Below are positions 60,184 through 64,000 of a stretch of 64,000 bases of DNA, piece after piece. Both the position numbers and the translations under genes were made by a program. Location: contig CAMHEZ010000006.1 in assembly GCA_946184295.1 (NCBI GenBank), positions 19,978-83,977 of the forward strand. The letters run 5' to 3'. This DNA is from an uncultured Clostridia bacterium (GTDB lineage: Bacteria; Bacillota; Clostridia; Oscillospirales; Acutalibacteraceae). How positions within the stretch are numbered: the first letter of the stretch is position 1; the number at the start of each line of letters is the position of its first letter. Under the pieces are notes generated by a model. That model was not told where the DNA came from. It saw only the letters and a list, made by a program, of their open reading frames with translations, and searched no databases.

Positions 60184-61311
60184 ATGACAACCTTTAGAAT
60201 AGTACATACTTCCGATCTGCGTCTGGGCTCACTGTTTTCCGCCACTCCCGAGGTGGCCGGGCAAAGAAAACTGGAACAGCTCGACACATTAAAGCAGATT
60301 CTGGATACCTGCACCGAAACCAAGGCCGACGCGCTCCTGATCGCAGGCAATTTGTTTGACAGCATGAAGGTCGAACGCCAATTGCTCGATGACGTCAAGG
60401 AAATGATGAGTCATTATGACCTTTACATCTTCATTACCCCAGGGCGCCATGATCCGGCTACGCCCGATTCCTGCTATCACGAGGAATGGCCCCAGAATGT
60501 CCATATCTTTCGGGGCGGTATGGAAAAGGTCGAGATTCCCGAGCGCAATACCTGCGTGTGGGGGGCGGGTTTTACCAAATCTTCCTGCGACGAAACCTTG
60601 CTCAAAAACTTTATGCCGGTCAGCAGCCGCATGAATGTATTGGTTATGCACGGTCAACTGACCGATACCCCTCATTCCGACAGCAGCTGTAATCCTATCC
60701 TGCGCGATGCACTCCGGGAATGCGGCGCCGATTATGTCGCGTTGGGCGGTGTGCCGACGTATGAACATTATGAAGAAAACGATTTTCTGTATTGCTATCC
60801 GGGTTCGCCGGCCGGACGCGGCTTCGATGAGGAAGGCGAAAAGGGCTTGTTGGTGGGATATGTTTCCAAGGGGTTTGCCCGTATGGAATTTCGCCCGCTC
60901 GACAGCCGCATGTATTATACCGAGCGCATTGATGTGAGCGGCTGTGAGAGTACCCGTGAATTTGCAGGGCGTATCGTGGCGGTGCTGCGCGACCGTCACG
61001 GCGAGACGTTTTCCCATCACCTGTATGACATCACCATGAGCGGTTCGCTGGAAAACGGCGCCATTCCTTCACTGCCGGAGATCACCGCGCGTCTGCGCCA
61101 GTCGCTCTTTTACGCGCGTCTGACCGATCGCACCACCACGTCGATGGACCTGGAACTGCTGATGAATGACAGCACGTTGAAAGGCGCTTTCGTGAGAAAG
61201 ATCGTGAGCAAGATGCAGAGTGACAGCCGTAACCGCGATAAGTATATGCGCGCGTTGATTTATGGACTGCGCGCTTTTGATGGGGAGATCGAGATAGATG
61301 AAAATTACTGA
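60184..61311 (+). CDS. SbcD/YhaO-like phosphoesterase with degenerate active site
   Basis: 375 residues. Fold and order match the SbcD/YhaO DNA-repair phosphoesterases: IVHTSDLRLGS at 6-16, LLIAGNLFDS near 52, ITPGRHDPA near 87, LVMHGQL near 152 and ALGGVPTYE near 180. Compared with the family rules D-x-H, GD, GNHD and GH-x-H, the His of D-x-H is Arg, GD is GN, GNHD is GRHD and both His of GH-x-H are gone; only the first Asp, the His of HD and the His of HG remain. It is therefore probably not a nuclease. It overlaps the next gene by 14 bp. Confidence 0.85.
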   Translation: MTTFRIVHTSDLRLGSLFSATPEVAGQRKLEQLDTLKQILDTCTETKADALLIAGNLFDSMKVERQLLDDVKEMMSHYDLYIFITPGRHDPATPDSCYHEEWPQNVHIFRGGMEKVEIPERNTCVWGAGFTKSSCDETLLKNFMPVSSRMNVLVMHGQLTDTPHSDSSCNPILRDALRECGADYVALGGVPTYEHYEENDFLYCYPGSPAGRGFDEEGEKGLLVGYVSKGFARMEFRPLDSRMYYTERIDVSGCESTREFAGRIVAVLRDRHGETFSHHLYDITMSGSLENGAIPSLPEITARLRQSLFYARLTDRTTTSMDLELLMNDSTLKGAFVRKIVSKMQSDSRNRDKYMRALIYGLRAFDGEIEIDENY

Positions 61312-63685
61312 GATCAATATCAAGTGCTTTGGCAAACTGAAAAATTTTACGCTGCGGCCGATCGACGGCGTCAATATTATCTTTGGTGAGAATGAATCCG
61401 GCAAGACTACTGTGATGGCGTTTCTCAAGGCAATGTTTTACGGTCAGGGCAACGGGGAGAAGCGGCGGCAGTATGAGCCTTGGGAGGGCGGTCAGCCCGG
61501 CGGGTCTGTCGAATTTGAAAACGATGACGGGAAAACGTATCTGCTGACCCGAACCTTCGGTGCTACCAAGGCTGAGGATAAAATCTCGCTCCTGAACAAA
61601 ACGCTCAATGAACCCGTGGTGATTCCTGCGGGGCAGGAACCGGGAACGCTGGTGCTGGGCATGAATGTCAAGACGTTTGTCAACACCCTCTTTATCGGAC
61701 AGGCCGGTACTACTATCGAAGGGGAAAACAGCGAGATTGTCGAGAAGCTGATTAATCTGGCTTCGGCGGGTGACGAGCATATTTCCAAGGGAGATGTTGA
61801 AAAGCGTCTGAAGAATGCCGCGTCGGCGATTGATTCCAAAAAGGCCAGCGCCATTTTGCCTGAATTGCACAAGCAGCGGCACGAGCTTTTGGAATCACGC
61901 AGCGAAATGCAGAATGCGATTGTAGAATCCGACAGACTGCGCGACGAGATCGCCGTCGCCTATAAGCGCCGCAGCTCGCTGACTAAGGAGCGGGATTTCC
62001 TGACGGATATTTCCAACCGCCTGCAAAAACAGGCCGAGTTGAGCGAGATTGATGAGATTCTGGCGGCGAGAGACAAAGTGACCGAGCTGGAGGCGCAGTT
62101 TGCAGAGCTTGATAAGCTGTTCAGCGGACAGCAGGGGGAACAGATGACCGGTTTCCTCGAAGGCGCTAAGCAGCTGATTGAGGAAGAAAAGGCCAAGCAG
62201 ATCGTTATTGAAGAAAAACAAAAGCAATTCGACGAGCTGAAAAAGACCAGCGAAACCATTGATCGCAACAAACTGGCGATGACCAAGGTGGCCAATAAAT
62301 ACCCCAAGGAGATTATGTCCGCCTTTGAGCGTTATGATACCCTTATGAGCGAAAAGAATGAGGTGGAGCTTGTGCTGGAGGCCGGCGAACAGGAAAAGGC
62401 ACAGTCAAAGGATATCTGGCGGATTGCCGGGCTTTGTCTGGCGGTGCTGCTGCTGACCTTTATTGCCGGCACCTACGGTCACTGGCTTTTCTATGTGGTG
62501 GGGGTGGTTGCGATTGCAAGCGTGATTGCCTACTTTGTGGTGTATAAAAGAGGGGCGAATGCAGAGGGATTCAACAGTGAACGTGTGGAGCTTAACAATA
62601 TCAATGAAGACCTGCGGACACTGAATGCCAAAATGCGTCCGATCTTTGAGCATTTTCACGTCAAGAACATGGAGGAGTTTGACAGCGCATACAAGGAAAT
62701 TGAGCGCGTTCAGAAGCAGTATATTGAGTACCGTACCAAGAAGGCTGCATTTCGCAAGGAATTGGACGGATTGATGGACGAGCTGGACGATATCCGCGCC
62801 AAGCTTCGCGAAAGTCTGTCGGCATACTATCCGGTGGATTCCAACGATGAGGCCTTTCACATTATTTCCCGGCTGGATGACACCAAGGAGCGATACGACT
62901 GGTTGGCGGCCGAGCTGACAGCTGCCCGCGATACCTATCGTTTCATGTGCAAGGGGCGCGATATTGATGCGCTGGAAGAACGCGGCAGGCTGCTGCGCGG
63001 GGATATCAATCTCGAAATTCCGGATAACTTTACACCCGAGAAGATTAACGGAAAACTGAAAATCACAGAGGAAAAGCTGAACGAACTCAATCAGCAGATC
63101 GTTCGGCAGGAAACAGAACTGTCCCTGCGTCCTTACAGTGAGCAGGACGTGGTGGGCGTGACCGATGAGATCAAAAACCTGACCAAACGCATGGAGCATT
63201 ACAATCTGGAGCTGGAAGCGTTGGAGGAGGCACAGGCGACCTTGACGGAGGCCTTTGAGGAAATGCAGCTGGATTTCGGCCCCATGATTAATTATCGCGC
63301 CAAGCGGATTCTCGGCGGCATGACTGAGGAAAAGTACAGCTCGGTGTTTGTCTCGGAAAAGCTGGTCCCCACGGTGATTCAGACCGGTACCGATGAACCG
63401 CGCAGCTGTGAAGTGCTGAGTGCCGGTACTTACGATCAGATTTATCTTTCCCTCCGGCTGGCACTCTCCGGCTTGATGGCGGACGAGAAGATGCCTGTGC
63501 TGCTGGATGATTCTTTCGCGCAGTTTGATGATAACCGCATGGAGAAGGCGCTGGCGTTTATCGGCTCGGACAACGCAGTCGGTGAGCTGGGGCAAGTTAT
63601 CATTTTTACCTGCCACAAACGTATGCTGCTGGCTGCCAAACGCCTGAATATGATTGACGGCGTTTTCAGCATGGAGCAGGGATAA
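61298..63685 (+). CDS. YhaN/SbcC-like ATPase with coiled coil and membrane segments
   Basis: 795 residues. N-terminal half-ATPase KITEINIKCFGKLKNF with Walker A GENESGKTT near 31; long coiled coils (about 170-360 and 430-680) interrupted by two membrane segments (IWRIAGLCLAVLLLTFIAG and LFYVVGVVAIASVIAYFVV, about 372-418); C-terminal half with signature LSAGTYDQIYLSLRLAL, Walker B PVLLDDSF and switch His in FTCHKRM. It overlaps the partner gene by 14 bp. YhaN of B. subtilis has similar segments. Probably tethers DNA or another ligand at the membrane; role is inferred. Confidence 0.88.
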   Translation: MKITEINIKCFGKLKNFTLRPIDGVNIIFGENESGKTTVMAFLKAMFYGQGNGEKRRQYEPWEGGQPGGSVEFENDDGKTYLLTRTFGATKAEDKISLLNKTLNEPVVIPAGQEPGTLVLGMNVKTFVNTLFIGQAGTTIEGENSEIVEKLINLASAGDEHISKGDVEKRLKNAASAIDSKKASAILPELHKQRHELLESRSEMQNAIVESDRLRDEIAVAYKRRSSLTKERDFLTDISNRLQKQAELSEIDEILAARDKVTELEAQFAELDKLFSGQQGEQMTGFLEGAKQLIEEEKAKQIVIEEKQKQFDELKKTSETIDRNKLAMTKVANKYPKEIMSAFERYDTLMSEKNEVELVLEAGEQEKAQSKDIWRIAGLCLAVLLLTFIAGTYGHWLFYVVGVVAIASVIAYFVVYKRGANAEGFNSERVELNNINEDLRTLNAKMRPIFEHFHVKNMEEFDSAYKEIERVQKQYIEYRTKKAAFRKELDGLMDELDDIRAKLRESLSAYYPVDSNDEAFHIISRLDDTKERYDWLAAELTAARDTYRFMCKGRDIDALEERGRLLRGDINLEIPDNFTPEKINGKLKITEEKLNELNQQIVRQETELSLRPYSEQDVVGVTDEIKNLTKRMEHYNLELEALEEAQATLTEAFEEMQLDFGPMINYRAKRILGGMTEEKYSSVFVSEKLVPTVIQTGTDEPRSCEVLSAGTYDQIYLSLRLALSGLMADEKMPVLLDDSFAQFDDNRMEKALAFIGSDNAVGELGQVIIFTCHKRMLLAAKRLNMIDGVFSMEQG

Positions 63686-63714
63686 CGTATTGATTGAAAA
63701 TAGAAGAACAGATA

Positions 63715-63752
63715 GGGACATAGATGTGTAACAGCGCGTCTGTGTCCTTTTA
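63715..63752 (+). terminator. Terminator of the SbcD/YhaN-like pair
   Basis: GGACATAGA / TCTGTGTCC (one wobble) followed by TTTTAT. Confidence 0.75.
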
Positions 63753-63932
63753 TCTTGTATGTCTGACAGATTTGTATAGAATAATAAAAAGGGATAAATG
63801 TATATTGTTATAGAAGTATATAGAAAGTGTCGGGCATGTCGGTCAATCAAGATGAATTGATAAAGAAAGTGGGAAATCTGTCGAAGAAAAATGTGACACA
63901 TTCATAAACCTGAAAAACGGAAAAAATAATGC

Positions 63933-63961
63933 TTGACAAAGTGGGAGTGGTGTGGTAAGAT
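63933..63961 (+). promoter_or_regulatory. Promoter of a gene beyond the window end
   Basis: TTGACA, 17 bases, TAAGAT. No open frame follows before 64000; the GC-rich bases after it (CTGTCGCGGAAAGCGAGG) resemble an rRNA or tRNA leader, but this is only a guess. The bases 63753-63932 hold nothing recognised. Confidence 0.6.
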
Positions 63962-64000
63962 AGTGAAGCTGTCGCGGAAAGCGAGGCACGGAAGAAGGCT

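Overview
The window looks like chromosomal DNA from a low- to mid-GC, gut-type member of the Firmicutes (Clostridia, probably Oscillospiraceae/Ruminococcus-like). The evidence is a Gram-positive PolC replicase, a TagGH-type polymer exporter, HisZ with short-form HisG, MEP-pathway IspG, a tig-clpP-clpX-lon block, many lipoproteins, strong GGAGG ribosome-binding sites with ATG/GTG/TTG starts, and TTGACA-17-TATAAT promoters. The taxon is inferred from gene families only. No prophage, CRISPR array or full insertion sequence was found.

Layout. 1-2.65 kb: end of a two-component system (NarL/LuxR type), a DUF4428 zinc-finger protein and a lipoprotein. 2.8-5.5 kb (minus): an ECF sigma factor operon with a membrane protein carrying a perfect 18-bp repeat, two zinc-ribbon membrane proteins and a 59-aa membrane peptide. 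5.9-9.2 kb: a lipoprotein, then a YtrA-type GntR regulator with its own operator and a three-gene ABC exporter. 9.3-13.3 kb (minus): an Rpn-type nuclease, TagH/TagG-like exporter, IspD/TarI-type cytidylyltransferase and a low-molecular-weight tyrosine phosphatase. 13.5-16.7 kb: a CPBP membrane protease and a secreted SH3/serine-hydrolase protein. 17-23.6 kb (minus): engB, lon, clpX, clpP, tig, a protein quality-control block. 23.7-31.6 kb: phosphoesterase, DUF1540, thrC, DUF6273, a MATE pump behind an attenuator-like hairpin, a second Rpn protein, a ribbon-helix-helix protein, DUF4830 and a cytidylate-kinase-like protein.

32-39.2 kb holds three neighbouring exported proteins (lysozyme-like, CAP-domain, and BspA-type leucine-rich) that all end in the same Ig-like repeat, 11 copies in total. 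39.5-46.9 kb: YerC, methyltransferase, Hsp33, a conserved pair (NifU-like scaffold and GGGtGRT protein), ispG and small basic proteins. 47-51.4 kb: polC. 51.6-59.3 kb: a split histidine operon (hisZ, hisG, hisD, hisC, hisB) interrupted by three unrelated genes and by palindromic repeat elements, with a 28-bp operator-like palindrome over its promoter. 59.4-64 kb: an S4 RNA-binding protein, tRNA-Val, and an SbcD/SbcC-like pair in which the phosphoesterase has lost most of its metal ligands and the ATPase has transmembrane segments.

The best candidates for something undescribed are the inactive-phosphoesterase/membrane-SMC pair at 60.2-63.7 kb, the shared Ig-repeat surface cluster at 32-39 kb, the GGGtGRT pair at 42.4-44.2 kb, and the family of approximately 164-bp palindromic elements (13.5, 55.8 and 57.4 kb). 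All functional statements rest on reading motifs by eye; no database search was run.
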